DNA from: CAWUKT01 sp963923035
Lineage (GTDB): Bacteria; Bacteroidota; Bacteroidia; J057; JADKCL01
Assembly: GCA_963923035.1 (NCBI GenBank)
Contig: CAWUKT010000055.1
Span: forward strand, 1 to 47,545
Direction of reading: 5' to 3'
DNA: 47,545 nt
Part shown: one piece after another, positions 1 to 7,131 of the stretch
How positions within the stretch are numbered: position 1 is the first letter of the stretch
Layout: each line of letters begins with the position of its first letter
The notes under the pieces: generated by a model
Databases searched by the model: none
The model's input: only the letters and a program-made list of their open reading frames with translations
Told to the model about the DNA's origin: nothing
Translations under genes and position numbers: made by a program

Positions 1-23
1 GCCAACGCTTTTTTATGGATAAC

Positions 24-42
24 AAAAGAGGCCGCCTCTTTT
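24..42 (-). terminator. hairpin downstream of pdhB
   Basis: An 8-bp perfect inverted repeat (AAAAGAGG / CCTCTTTT) with a 3-nt loop lies about 35 bp past the pdhB stop. On the minus strand the right arm ends in TTTT. It is a plausible intrinsic terminator; the T tract is short, so this is inference. Confidence 0.5.
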
Positions 43-77
43 GAGACAGCCTCCTATATCTTGGATGATCTCAAAGA

Positions 78-1061
78 TCAGACCTGGTAGGTCACTTGCT
101 TGACCGCGTCGATGACGCGCTTCGGGTTCGGCAGCCACGCGTCGATGAGCGTGGGCGCGTACGGGAGCGGAGTGTCCGCGGCCGTGACCCGGATGACCGG
201 GCTGTCCATGTAGTCGAATGCCTTCCGCTGGATCATGTACGCCAATTCCGAGGCAAAACCGCCGAGCGGCCAGCTTTCTTCGACGACCACACAACGGTTG
301 GTCTTCTTGACGGAAGCGATGATCGCGTCGTAGTCGATGGGACGGAGGGAACGGAGGTCGATCATCTCGGCATCGATGCCGTCCTTGGCGAGTTCGTCGC
401 ACGCGGCGAGAGCCGTATGGACCATTTTGCCAAAGGAAACGATGGTGACATCCTTACCGGGACGCTTGATATCGCAGGTGCCGATCGGAATCAGGAATTC
501 CGGATCCTCCGGAACTTCGCCCTTCATACCGTACATCTGCTCGGATTCCATCACGAGAACCGGATCGTCATCGCGGATGGCGGACTTGAGGAGGCCCTTG
601 CCGTCGCGCGGAGTCGCGCAGGACACGACCTTCAGGCCGGGAGTATTCGCAAACCAGTTCTCAAAGCTCTGGGAGTGCGTCGCGGCCAACTGGCCGGCAC
701 TCTGGCTCGGTCCCCGGAAGGTGATCGGGATATGGAACTGACCACCAGACATTTGGTACATCTTGGCGGCGTTGTTGATGATCTGGTCAATGCCTACCAG
801 GGAGAAGTTAAAGGTCATGAATTCAATGATCGGACGAAGCCCAATCATCGCCGACCCAACCCCTACACCGGCGAATCCCAGCTCGGAAATCGGAGTGTCA
901 ATCACCCGCTCCGGACCAAATTCGTCCAGCATACCCTGGCTCACCTTATAAGCGCCATTGTATTCGGCAACTTCTTCACCCATCAGATAGACATTCTTGT
1001 CCCGGCGCATCTCCTCTACCATGGCCATCCGAAGAGCTTCTCTGAACTGCATTTCTGCCAT
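78..1061 (-). CDS. pdhB: pyruvate dehydrogenase E1 component, beta subunit
   Basis: Beta chain of the alpha2beta2 E1 enzyme, which carries out thiamine-diphosphate-dependent decarboxylation of pyruvate and feeds acetyl groups to lipoyl-E2. The 327-residue length is typical for a separate E1-beta. Family signatures are visible from the N-terminus: MQFREALRMAM, a GEEVAEYNGAYKVSQG segment, the DTPISELGFAG stretch around the ThDP site, and the C-terminal VEESWPLGGF and DTPLPYAPTL segments. I chose the ATG at 1061 because homologues begin MAEMQ; a longer frame upstream is not family-like. The E1-alpha gene is not adjacent on the right and could lie beyond the left edge. The window also carries lipA, which makes the lipoyl cofactor of E2. 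No Shine-Dalgarno sequence is seen, as is usual in this phylum. Confidence 0.93.
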   Translation of the reverse strand: MAEMQFREALRMAMVEEMRRDKNVYLMGEEVAEYNGAYKVSQGMLDEFGPERVIDTPISELGFAGVGVGSAMIGLRPIIEFMTFNFSLVGIDQIINNAAKMYQMSGGQFHIPITFRGPSQSAGQLAATHSQSFENWFANTPGLKVVSCATPRDGKGLLKSAIRDDDPVLVMESEQMYGMKGEVPEDPEFLIPIGTCDIKRPGKDVTIVSFGKMVHTALAACDELAKDGIDAEMIDLRSLRPIDYDAIIASVKKTNRCVVVEESWPLGGFASELAYMIQRKAFDYMDSPVIRVTAADTPLPYAPTLIDAWLPNPKRVIDAVKQVTYQV

Positions 1062-1183
1062 ATTCGTATCAGTCGAGGTTTTAAAATGAGTGGCTAATTT
1101 ACCTCCCAAATCCCAATTTCTCAAAGTAGAATTGGTATTTCAGACAATTAGGTCATTTGGCGGCTAAACAAACTGAATGACAG

Positions 1184-1879
1184 CTATTTGGGCTTGCTCT
1201 TCAGGGGACGCATTTCAATTTCCCGGATCAAAAAATTTGGGCTGGTATCCAGGACATGCAGAATGGTCCGCGCCACCTCCCTCGGGTCCAACATATTGGC
1301 GTGGGGCGTCATGCCCGGAATCTCATCAAAAAAGTGGGTCGCGGTAGAACCCGGATACACATTGGTCACCTTGATGCCCTGCTTCCGCAACTCATGAAAC
1401 AGGCTTTCACCCATTCCTCCCATCGCGAATTTGCTGGAATTGTAGCCGGTGCCCCAAGGCGCACCCACGCGTCCCGCAATGCTGCTGATATTGACAATAT
1501 GTCCGCTTTGTTTCTCCTGCATCCCCTTCACCAACGCTTTCGTCACCAGGAAAGCCCCAAAGACATTGACCTCCCACATCCGCCGAAACACATCTTCTTC
1601 AAAGTCCTGGATGGGACTGAAAAACCCAAAGCCAGCGTTGTTGACCAGAAAATCTGGTCTCAGCCCCGAAGCCTCCAACTCGGCTGCGGCCCTGGACACC
1701 GACTCGGAGTCGGTGATGTCGCAGGATTGGAAGCGCAATTTCCCGTCACCGTAGTCGGGTGCCGTTTTGCCCCAGCCCACCACAGTCATACCGGCCTCAA
1801 GCGCCTGTTCAGCCAGCGCCCGGCCAATGCCGCGGCTGACCCCGGTGATCAACAGGGTCTTTCCTTGGAGATAACTCAT
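1184..1879 (-). CDS. SDR family NAD(P)-dependent oxidoreductase
   Basis: Classical short-chain dehydrogenase of 231 residues. The Rossmann motif TGVSRGIG is near residue 12. NNAGFG and an SSIAG segment follow, and the catalytic YNSSK gives the Tyr-x-x-x-Lys pair. The substrate cannot be deduced. The ATG at 1879 is chosen because the SDR fold starts directly after it (MSYLQGKTLLITG); the longer upstream frame overlaps the previous gene. The upstream T9SS gene ends at 1882, so only 2 bp separate the two and they are probably co-transcribed. pdhB follows after 122 bp. Function beyond 'SDR oxidoreductase' is not supported. Confidence 0.88.
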   Translation of the reverse strand: MSYLQGKTLLITGVSRGIGRALAEQALEAGMTVVGWGKTAPDYGDGKLRFQSCDITDSESVSRAAAELEASGLRPDFLVNNAGFGFFSPIQDFEEDVFRRMWEVNVFGAFLVTKALVKGMQEKQSGHIVNISSIAGRVGAPWGTGYNSSKFAMGGMGESLFHELRKQGIKVTNVYPGSTATHFFDEIPGMTPHANMLDPREVARTILHVLDTSPNFLIREIEMRPLKSKPK

Positions 1880-1881
1880 AT

Positions 1882-2862
1882 TTATTGGATGATGAATTTG
1901 CCCATCAGGGAGCCAAAATCGGTGGCGAGGTGGAAGTAATAAATGCCCGCCGAGAAGGATTCCGTAGCAATCGTCCATTCCTGGTCCCCAGCCGAAACCT
2001 TGCGGGGGGCGAACTCAGATACGGGACGTCCCTGGGCATCGTAAAGGGTGACGGAAACCTGAGCCGGAGCCCGAAGAGAATAGGGCAGCGTTACCAAGTC
2101 CTGAGCGGGCTGGGGGAAAGGCGCCGAAACGGAAAACATGCCTTTGTCGACGGCGGGGACCACACTGACCAGCTCCGTATAATCAATGACCGGCAGGATC
2201 AACGCGTCGGCGTCCATGGGAATGCCACTGAAATCCCAAATTGCGGAAACCGGCAGCCAGGTATTCCCATTGAGCTTTTGCCGGGTCCGGTCCTCGCCGT
2301 TACCATCCGGTCCGCCATTCGCGTTGAAGACGTTGTTGCTGAGGATGGCCACTGAGTCGTCCATTTCATCGTAATCGATGGAGACCATGAAGTCACCCGC
2401 CGTGCTGTCCTGGATATTGAGGGGGATGAACGTCGCGAAACCCGTGGTGTCGACGTCGTTCATGCTCACCTTGCCCTCCCCGAGAGTTCCGGTCGGGAGC
2501 GTATCGTTGCCCACCGAGTAGGCGCGGGCCACCAACGAGTCGGCCGTTCCCACAATGTCTTTGTAGGTGACAAACACGGCGATCTCACTCACCTTCAGCA
2601 CCCCGATTCCATCGTAATGCACCGCAGTTTCCTCCGTAAAGTTGTTCGTCCCGAGCACATAGCCCGCGGTCCCAGCCGTCAGGAAATAAAAATTCGTGCT
2701 GCGGTTGAAGTAATCGAAAATGGTGTCTACAACCTGCGTTTTGTTGGTCGCCAATGTCCTTTTGGCGGTACGCGGATAGGCATTTTCGATGGAGTGGGAG
2801 GTTTGGGCGGAGAGGGAAAAAGCGAGGAAAAGGGCGGAAAAGAAGGTAAAGAGTGTTTTCAT
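1882..2862 (-). CDS. secreted protein with T9SS type A sorting domain
   Basis: Exported protein of 326 residues. A signal peptide covers about residues 1-20 (MKTLFTFFSALFLAFSLSAQ). The last ~80 residues form a type IX sorting domain: a P-x-P-A-like start (PFPQPAQDLV), the LYDAQGRPV strand, the FSAGIYYFHL strand and a KFIIQ end. The ~220-residue middle region is rich in Asp, Thr and Gly, looks beta-rich, and is not recognised. The ATG at 2862 is preferred because it starts the signal peptide; an upstream in-frame Met at 2907 would put charged residues before it. The protein is expected to cross the outer membrane by T9SS and be attached to the surface or released. It is the first gene of a tight pair with the SDR gene. 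Confidence 0.85.
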   Translation of the reverse strand: MKTLFTFFSALFLAFSLSAQTSHSIENAYPRTAKRTLATNKTQVVDTIFDYFNRSTNFYFLTAGTAGYVLGTNNFTEETAVHYDGIGVLKVSEIAVFVTYKDIVGTADSLVARAYSVGNDTLPTGTLGEGKVSMNDVDTTGFATFIPLNIQDSTAGDFMVSIDYDEMDDSVAILSNNVFNANGGPDGNGEDRTRQKLNGNTWLPVSAIWDFSGIPMDADALILPVIDYTELVSVVPAVDKGMFSVSAPFPQPAQDLVTLPYSLRAPAQVSVTLYDAQGRPVSEFAPRKVSAGDQEWTIATESFSAGIYYFHLATDFGSLMGKFIIQ

Positions 2863-3000
2863 ACGGCGAAATATTGAATTTTTTCCCGGAATTGCTACAA
2901 AAACCATTCCTAAATCCCGGCGAAAGTGAACTTTGGGCTAAGAGAGGGAGATAAATGAATCCTTGCACCAACTTGACATCTGCCCCACGGGCGATACAAG

Positions 3001-3031
3001 AATCCCGCCTCCACCAGGAGCCGGGATTTTT
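3001..3031 (+). terminator. plus-strand hairpin with T tract, no plus-strand gene upstream
   Basis: ATCCCG-c-CTCC-acca-GGAG-c-CGGGAT is a strong hairpin with one internal mismatch, followed on the plus strand by TTTTT. The nearest genes on both sides are on the minus strand. It would stop rightward transcription before it becomes antisense to groL, or it ends an unannotated short RNA. Confidence 0.45.
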
Positions 3032-3045
3032 CAGTCCTACAATAG

Positions 3046-3070
3046 AAAAGGCGCCCAATGAGCGCCTTTT
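3046..3070 (-). terminator. terminator downstream of groL
   Basis: A perfect 9-bp inverted repeat (AAAAGGCGC / GCGCCTTTT) with a 7-nt loop lies 25 bp past the groL stop. The arms give a TTTT run in either direction. It would close the groS-groL transcript. Confidence 0.7.
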
Positions 3071-3094
3071 CATTATCATCAGATGGGGAATGAC

Positions 3095-4753
3095 TTACAT
3101 CATGCCGCCCATGCCACCCATTCCGGGAGCACCCATGCCGGCACCAACAGGTGCTTCGGGCTCGGGCTCGTCGGTGATGACACACTCGGTGGTCAGGAGG
3201 AGACCGGCGATGGAGGCAGCGTTTTCGAGCGCAGAACGGGTCACTTTCTTCGGATCAATGATACCGGATTCGAAGAAGTTCTCGTAGGTCTCGTTGCGGG
3301 CGTTGAAGCCGAAGTCAGCTTCACCTTCGCGTACTTTGGCGAGGACGACACCAGCTTCGATGCCAGCGTTGTCAACGATCTGACGCAGCGGCTCTTCGAG
3401 GGCGCGGCGTACGATGCTCACACCAACACCGATGTCACCTTTCAGGAGGTCGTCGTGGATACCACCACGGCCTTTTTCCAGAGAATCGATGGTGCGGACG
3501 AGGGCAACACCACCACCGGGAACGATGCCCTCTTCGACGGCAGCGCGGGTAGCGTGAAGCGCATCTTCAACGCGGGCTTTCTTTTCTTTCATCTCGACCT
3601 CGGTGGCAGCACCGATGTACAGAACGGCAACACCGCCGGAGAGCTTAGCGAGGCGCTCCTGAAGCTTTTCACGATCGTAATCGGAAGTGGTGTTTTCGAT
3701 CTGGGCTTTGATCTGGGTAATGCGGGCTTCGATATCGCCTTCGGAACCGGCACCATCAACGATGGTGGTATTGTCCTTGTCGATGGAAACCTTTTCGGCG
3801 CGGCCGAGCATGTCCAGGGTAGCGTTTTCGAGCTTATAACCACGCTCTTCGGAGATGACCTGGCCACCGGTCAGGGTAGCGATGTCTTCCAGCATGGCTT
3901 TGCGGCGGTCGCCAAATCCAGGTGCCTTGACAGCGGCAATCTTGAGAGAGCCGCGAATCTTGTTGACAACGAGGGTAGCGAGGGCTTCACCGTCGACGTC
4001 TTCGGCAATGATGAGGAGCGGAGCGCCAGTTTGAACGACTTGTTCGAGGACGGGCAGCAAGTCTTTCATGGTGCTGATTTTCTTGTCGAAGATCAGGATG
4101 AAAGGCTTCTCCATGTCTACCGTCATGTTGTCAGGGTTGGTGACAAAGTAGGGGGACAGGTAGCCACGGTCGAACTGCATACCTTCGACGGTGTCGAGGT
4201 AGGTATCGAGGCCACGGGCCTCTTCAACGGTGATAACACCTTCCTTACCAACTTTCTCCATGGCTTCAGCGATGAGGTCGCCGATGGCAGAGTCGTTGTT
4301 GGCGGAGATGGTACCGACCTGGGCAATTTCTTTGGAGTCGGCGACGTCGCGGCTCATTTTGGAGAGCTCATTGACGACAACCTTAACGGCTTCTTCGATG
4401 CCTTTCTTCAGTTCCATCGGATTGGAACCAGCGGTTACGTTCTTGAGACCTTCGCGGACGATGGCCTGAGCCAGAACGGTTGCAGTCGTGGTACCGTCAC
4501 CAGCGACATCATTGGTTTTGGAAGCGACTTCCTTCACCAACTGGGCACCCATGTTCTCGACCGGATCGGCGAGTTCGATTTCCTTAGCGACGGTCACACC
4601 GTCTTTGGTGATATTGGGGGCACCGAATTTTTTATCAATAACCACGTTACGGCCTTTCGGGCCGAGGGTCACCTTCACTGCATCAGCGAGGGCATCTACC
4701 CCAGCTTTGAGGGCGTTACGGGCGGTGGAGTCAAAATTGATGGTCTTTGCCAT
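3095..4753 (-). CDS. groL: chaperonin GroEL (Hsp60)
   Basis: ATP-dependent 60-kDa chaperonin of 552 residues, a normal length. Recognisable blocks include the MAKTINFDSTAR start, VTLGPKGRNV, the nucleotide-binding GDGTTTATVLA segment, the apical ISANNDS region, and EEGIVPGGGVAL near the second equatorial half. It ends in the classic Gly-Met-rich tail (GGMGGMM). The double-ring complex folds cytosolic proteins with the GroES lid encoded 50 bp upstream. Strong homology over the whole length leaves no doubt. A long open frame on the opposite strand is a shadow. Confidence 0.99.
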   Translation of the reverse strand: MAKTINFDSTARNALKAGVDALADAVKVTLGPKGRNVVIDKKFGAPNITKDGVTVAKEIELADPVENMGAQLVKEVASKTNDVAGDGTTTATVLAQAIVREGLKNVTAGSNPMELKKGIEEAVKVVVNELSKMSRDVADSKEIAQVGTISANNDSAIGDLIAEAMEKVGKEGVITVEEARGLDTYLDTVEGMQFDRGYLSPYFVTNPDNMTVDMEKPFILIFDKKISTMKDLLPVLEQVVQTGAPLLIIAEDVDGEALATLVVNKIRGSLKIAAVKAPGFGDRRKAMLEDIATLTGGQVISEERGYKLENATLDMLGRAEKVSIDKDNTTIVDGAGSEGDIEARITQIKAQIENTTSDYDREKLQERLAKLSGGVAVLYIGAATEVEMKEKKARVEDALHATRAAVEEGIVPGGGVALVRTIDSLEKGRGGIHDDLLKGDIGVGVSIVRRALEEPLRQIVDNAGIEAGVVLAKVREGEADFGFNARNETYENFFESGIIDPKKVTRSALENAASIAGLLLTTECVITDEPEPEAPVGAGMGAPGMGGMGGMM

Positions 4754-4803
4754 TGTTGGATGCTATTTTTTCGTTCGGTTAAAAAAAGAAACTCTGAAGA
4801 AAA

Positions 4804-5079
4804 TTAAACGACTGCGAGCAGGTCAGATTCACGCATGATCAGGTAATCTCTACCTTCAATGCTGATGTCAGTACCAGCATACTTGCCGTAAAGGACGGTT
4901 TCACCCACCTTGACGGTGGTCGGTTCGTCCGGCTTACCAGGACCGACAGCCACAACGGTACCACGCTGGGGCTTCTCTTTTGCCGTATCCGGAATGATAA
5001 TACCAGAAGCAGTCTTTTCTTCTGCCGCAGCAGGCTCAACCACCACGCGATCAGCCAACGGACGGATGTTCAATGACAT
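4804..5079 (-). CDS. groS: co-chaperonin GroES (Hsp10)
   Basis: A 91-residue GroES subunit that forms the heptameric lid of GroEL. The MSLNIRPLADRVVVEP start, the mobile-loop segment around EEKTASGIIIPD, the basic GTVVAVGPGK block and the C-terminal SDLLAVV are all typical. It lies 50 bp upstream of groL on the same strand, the standard groSL order. An unusually good Shine-Dalgarno (AAGGAGG) sits 9 nt before the ATG. An inverted repeat further upstream is a candidate heat-shock control site. Confidence 0.98.
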   Translation of the reverse strand: MSLNIRPLADRVVVEPAAAEEKTASGIIIPDTAKEKPQRGTVVAVGPGKPDEPTTVKVGETVLYGKYAGTDISIEGRDYLIMRESDLLAVV

Positions 5080-5088
5080 AATTAATTT

Positions 5089-5095
5089 CCTCCTT
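5089..5095 (-). promoter_or_regulatory. strong Shine-Dalgarno of groS
   Basis: AAGGAGG stands 9 nt upstream of the groS ATG. Most other starts in this window show no such motif, as is general in Bacteroidota, so this one is notable and fits a gene that must be translated very strongly. Confidence 0.6.
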
Positions 5096-5170
5096 GTTTG
5101 AGTTGTTTTGTTTTCATTTGGATGTGTCGACCCACAAAGGGGCTAACGGGGATTAGCTTCCAACAAGTGT

Positions 5171-5207
5171 GCCATACTCATTTGCCCTGCAAGACTGTCA
5201 GTATGGC
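5171..5207 (-). promoter_or_regulatory. inverted repeat upstream of groS
   Basis: GCCATACT and AGTATGGC form a perfect 8-bp dyad separated by 21 bp, 92-128 bp upstream of the groS ATG. On the plus strand the right arm continues into TGGCTGGCACTTTGGCAG, so TGGC recurs. It is not the CIRCE element (TTAGCACTC-N9-GAGTGCTAA). A role in heat-shock control is inference from position only. Confidence 0.4.
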
Positions 5208-5377
5208 TGGCACTTTGGCAGCTTTACGCCCTACCAACTGCCTTTTTGGATTTTGGTTTTCCGTCGACCCCGTTTTTTCGTCTTTTTTCTCCGTAACTTC
5301 CCGGCCCCTTTTCGTTAAAAGAGCAAGCTGGCAGGAAATTTGGATATTTGTACTGCCACCTGCGAAATGAAAATCCT

Positions 5378-5983
5378 ATGATTGAGCTTCAACTCGACGA
5401 TGTAAAGAAGGGCCGCCAACGGGTGGTGGCCAGCTTGTTGACCCTGGCCGTCGTGCGCCTCGCCGTCACCCTCTTTTATTACCTCGGCCTGGGCGAAGTC
5501 ACCATGCCCTCCTCTTTCCTTGAATTCCGTGACATTTTCGTCCTTGAAGTTCCCGTCATCCTCCTCATGGGAGCCGGAACCTTCCGGGGAAGCAAGCCCA
5601 TCCGCTATATCCTCGTCGCCACCTTGGTCATCACCTTCCTGTTGGAGCTGAGTTTGTTCCTGAATGGGTTTCCCGATCCCATCCTGCAAATTCTCCTCAT
5701 CTCCGATTGGTTGATCCGCGCCGTGGTCATTTATTTCCTCCTCTTTGACAGCGTCGTCGCCGATTTTTTCCTCTACCAACGGGCCAAAAACTACGGAGAA
5801 TGGATGGCAGTCAAAGTGGCGGACCAAGAGCAACAAGAAAAACCCGAGCCCAAAGCCCGTAAAAAAGGATCGGATGCGTTGGAGGAAATGGAAGGGGAGG
5901 AAGAAGAAGTGGTGGAAAAGAAAGGGAAAAAGAAAAAGCCCCGGCCCAATTGGGAAGATGAACTGGGGATTTTCGAAGAATAA
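5378..5983 (+). CDS. four-helix inner-membrane protein, unknown function
   Basis: A 201-residue protein not recognised as a named family. Four hydrophobic segments lie at about residues 16-36, 50-67, 76-96 and 105-127. A ~60-residue cytoplasm-type tail follows that is extremely charged: Glu-rich near 165-175, Lys-rich near 180-190. Arg and Lys flank the first helix. The ATG at 5378 is used; an earlier possible start lacks an ATG. The gene stands alone, divergent from groS and convergent with the next lipoprotein gene, with a shared hairpin between. The layout suggests a small integral membrane protein with a charged interaction tail; no activity can be assigned. Confidence 0.75.
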   Translation: MIELQLDDVKKGRQRVVASLLTLAVVRLAVTLFYYLGLGEVTMPSSFLEFRDIFVLEVPVILLMGAGTFRGSKPIRYILVATLVITFLLELSLFLNGFPDPILQILLISDWLIRAVVIYFLLFDSVVADFFLYQRAKNYGEWMAVKVADQEQQEKPEPKARKKGSDALEEMEGEEEEVVEKKGKKKKPRPNWEDELGIFEE

Positions 5984-6007
5984 AAGGTCCATCTGACCCC
6001 AAAAGAA

Positions 6008-6036
6008 AAAGGCCGTTCCATCTCGGAGCGGCCTTT
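6008..6036. terminator. bidirectional terminator between convergent genes
   Basis: AAAGGCCGTTCC-atctc-GGAGCGGCCTTT is a long stem (one G-T pair) flanked by A-rich sequence on the left and T-rich on the right. It can terminate both the plus-strand membrane-protein gene ending at 5983 and the minus-strand lipoprotein gene ending at 6065. Confidence 0.8.
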
Positions 6037-6064
6037 GTTTATCGTATTGATTGATTTTTTCGCG

Positions 6065-6766
6065 TTAGAAATTGCTGCCGTTCTCGTCGAGCGAGGTGGA
6101 AGCAATGCAGGGAGGTGCGCAGTACGTGCAGACAAAGCCTGAATTGGTGCGCATGTTGACCGGCAAGCTCTGGTCGTTCCACTTGGAGTTCCAGACCGTC
6201 AGCTCGCGGGCCGATGCCGCGTCGACTCCCGTGAAGAAGTCCAGCTTGACGACATCCAGCTTGATCATCATACCAAAGCAATTGCTCATGGTAGAGGTGG
6301 AGTGCCATACCTGACCCCGGTTCAAGGCAGCATCAAAGGTCTCGATTTCCCAGGAAGAAGAACCCGTCAAGGACGGAATGCCATTGACAACGTTGATATT
6401 GCTTTGATCACCGATGTAAGATTTGACCTCCTGAACGAACCAACCGTAGGCCATTTCGACCTCCATGTACATGCGGTCAGCGGTGTGGTAGGCGTTGAGT
6501 TTACCCCAACCAGGCTCGCTCCCGGTGCAGGGAACAGCGCCACAGTAGTTGATCTGAGCGTTGCCATTCCAGTCCACCAGGGGCCAGGTGGCTGTGTCGG
6601 CACATACGCCCGATACCGTCGGATGAACAACCCGCTCGGCGGTTTCACCAAGAAGTTGTCCGGATGCGTCATTCTGGGTTCTGGGGGCCACTGTTTCGGC
6701 CTCACAGCCCCAAATCAGCACGATACAAAAGATTCCTGCCAAACAGGAAAGTACATGGCTTTTCAT
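6065..6766 (-). CDS. lipoprotein of a Bacteroidota secreted family (paralogue of 34253-34855)
   Basis: A 233-residue lipoprotein. The hydrophobic signal ends in a lipobox-like LIWGC with Cys21 as the lipidated residue. The C-terminal ~150 residues match in order the other lipoprotein in this window: a GW motif, an (I/L)GD-x-S segment, VNG, a central N/S-CF pair, a D/N-FF motif, a Trp-containing WN/GW-A segment, an NG/NS turn and a terminal YC. Related Bacteroidota surface proteins are known to me with the same 'ND...lyV...GW' pattern but without a proven function. Several cysteines (about 10 outside the lipobox) suggest disulfides. The gene is monocistronic. Function unknown. Confidence 0.8.
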   Translation of the reverse strand: MKSHVLSCLAGIFCIVLIWGCEAETVAPRTQNDASGQLLGETAERVVHPTVSGVCADTATWPLVDWNGNAQINYCGAVPCTGSEPGWGKLNAYHTADRMYMEVEMAYGWFVQEVKSYIGDQSNINVVNGIPSLTGSSSWEIETFDAALNRGQVWHSTSTMSNCFGMMIKLDVVKLDFFTGVDAASARELTVWNSKWNDQSLPVNMRTNSGFVCTYCAPPCIASTSLDENGSNF

Positions 6767-7131
6767 CCTACTTGCGATTATTGATTAACGACTCGGGCCG
6801 GTTAGGCCACACAAAAAATGTTGATGGTATTAGGTAATTCCAGAGCTATCTGACAGTGTAACTTATCTGATCCTATCCAAATGTTGTGTTAAACCGTCTT
6901 TACTACTTCTCAAATATAAAAACCCTCGCCTATCCATGCAAGATTTTTTATCGATTTGTAGCAAAAACATTACGCATTGGTCTGGGGCTGTGGAAAAATC
7001 ATCGTCTAAAAAGCCCCATTCATAGAATTGGCCTCTCACCCCCCCCCGCAAATGGGGTGACACAAGTGGGATTATGTAAGAATCGAAAAGGATTCTGAGT
7101 GAATTGTAAGATAGACGTCAAAAGGCTTTCC
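6767..7131. other. gene-free AT-rich stretch, 365 bp
   Basis: No convincing gene. It holds the upstream region of the minus-strand lipoprotein gene and, at its right end, a hairpin that can terminate the M1 peptidase operon. A run of nine C (7039-7047) and a small GAATC/GATTC hairpin (about 7080-7096) are also present. Confidence 0.6.
7008..7057 (-). terminator. putative terminator of the ALDH-M1 peptidase operon
   Basis: CCCCATT (7014-7020) and AATGGGG (7051-7057) pair across a 30-nt loop that contains the C9/G9 run. On the minus strand the second arm is followed by CTTTTT. The loop is long, and an alternative TCACCCC/GGGGTGA hairpin overlaps it. Confidence 0.4.

Noticed and set aside
3083..4807. 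574-residue open frame on the plus strand opposite groL
   Set aside because: Exact mirror of a certain groL gene; low-complexity Asp/Gly/Val-rich translation typical of an antisense shadow in GC-rich DNA.
7039..7047. Run of nine C as a phase-variation switch
   Set aside because: Lies in a non-coding stretch within a terminator loop, with no reading frame or promoter spacer it could switch.
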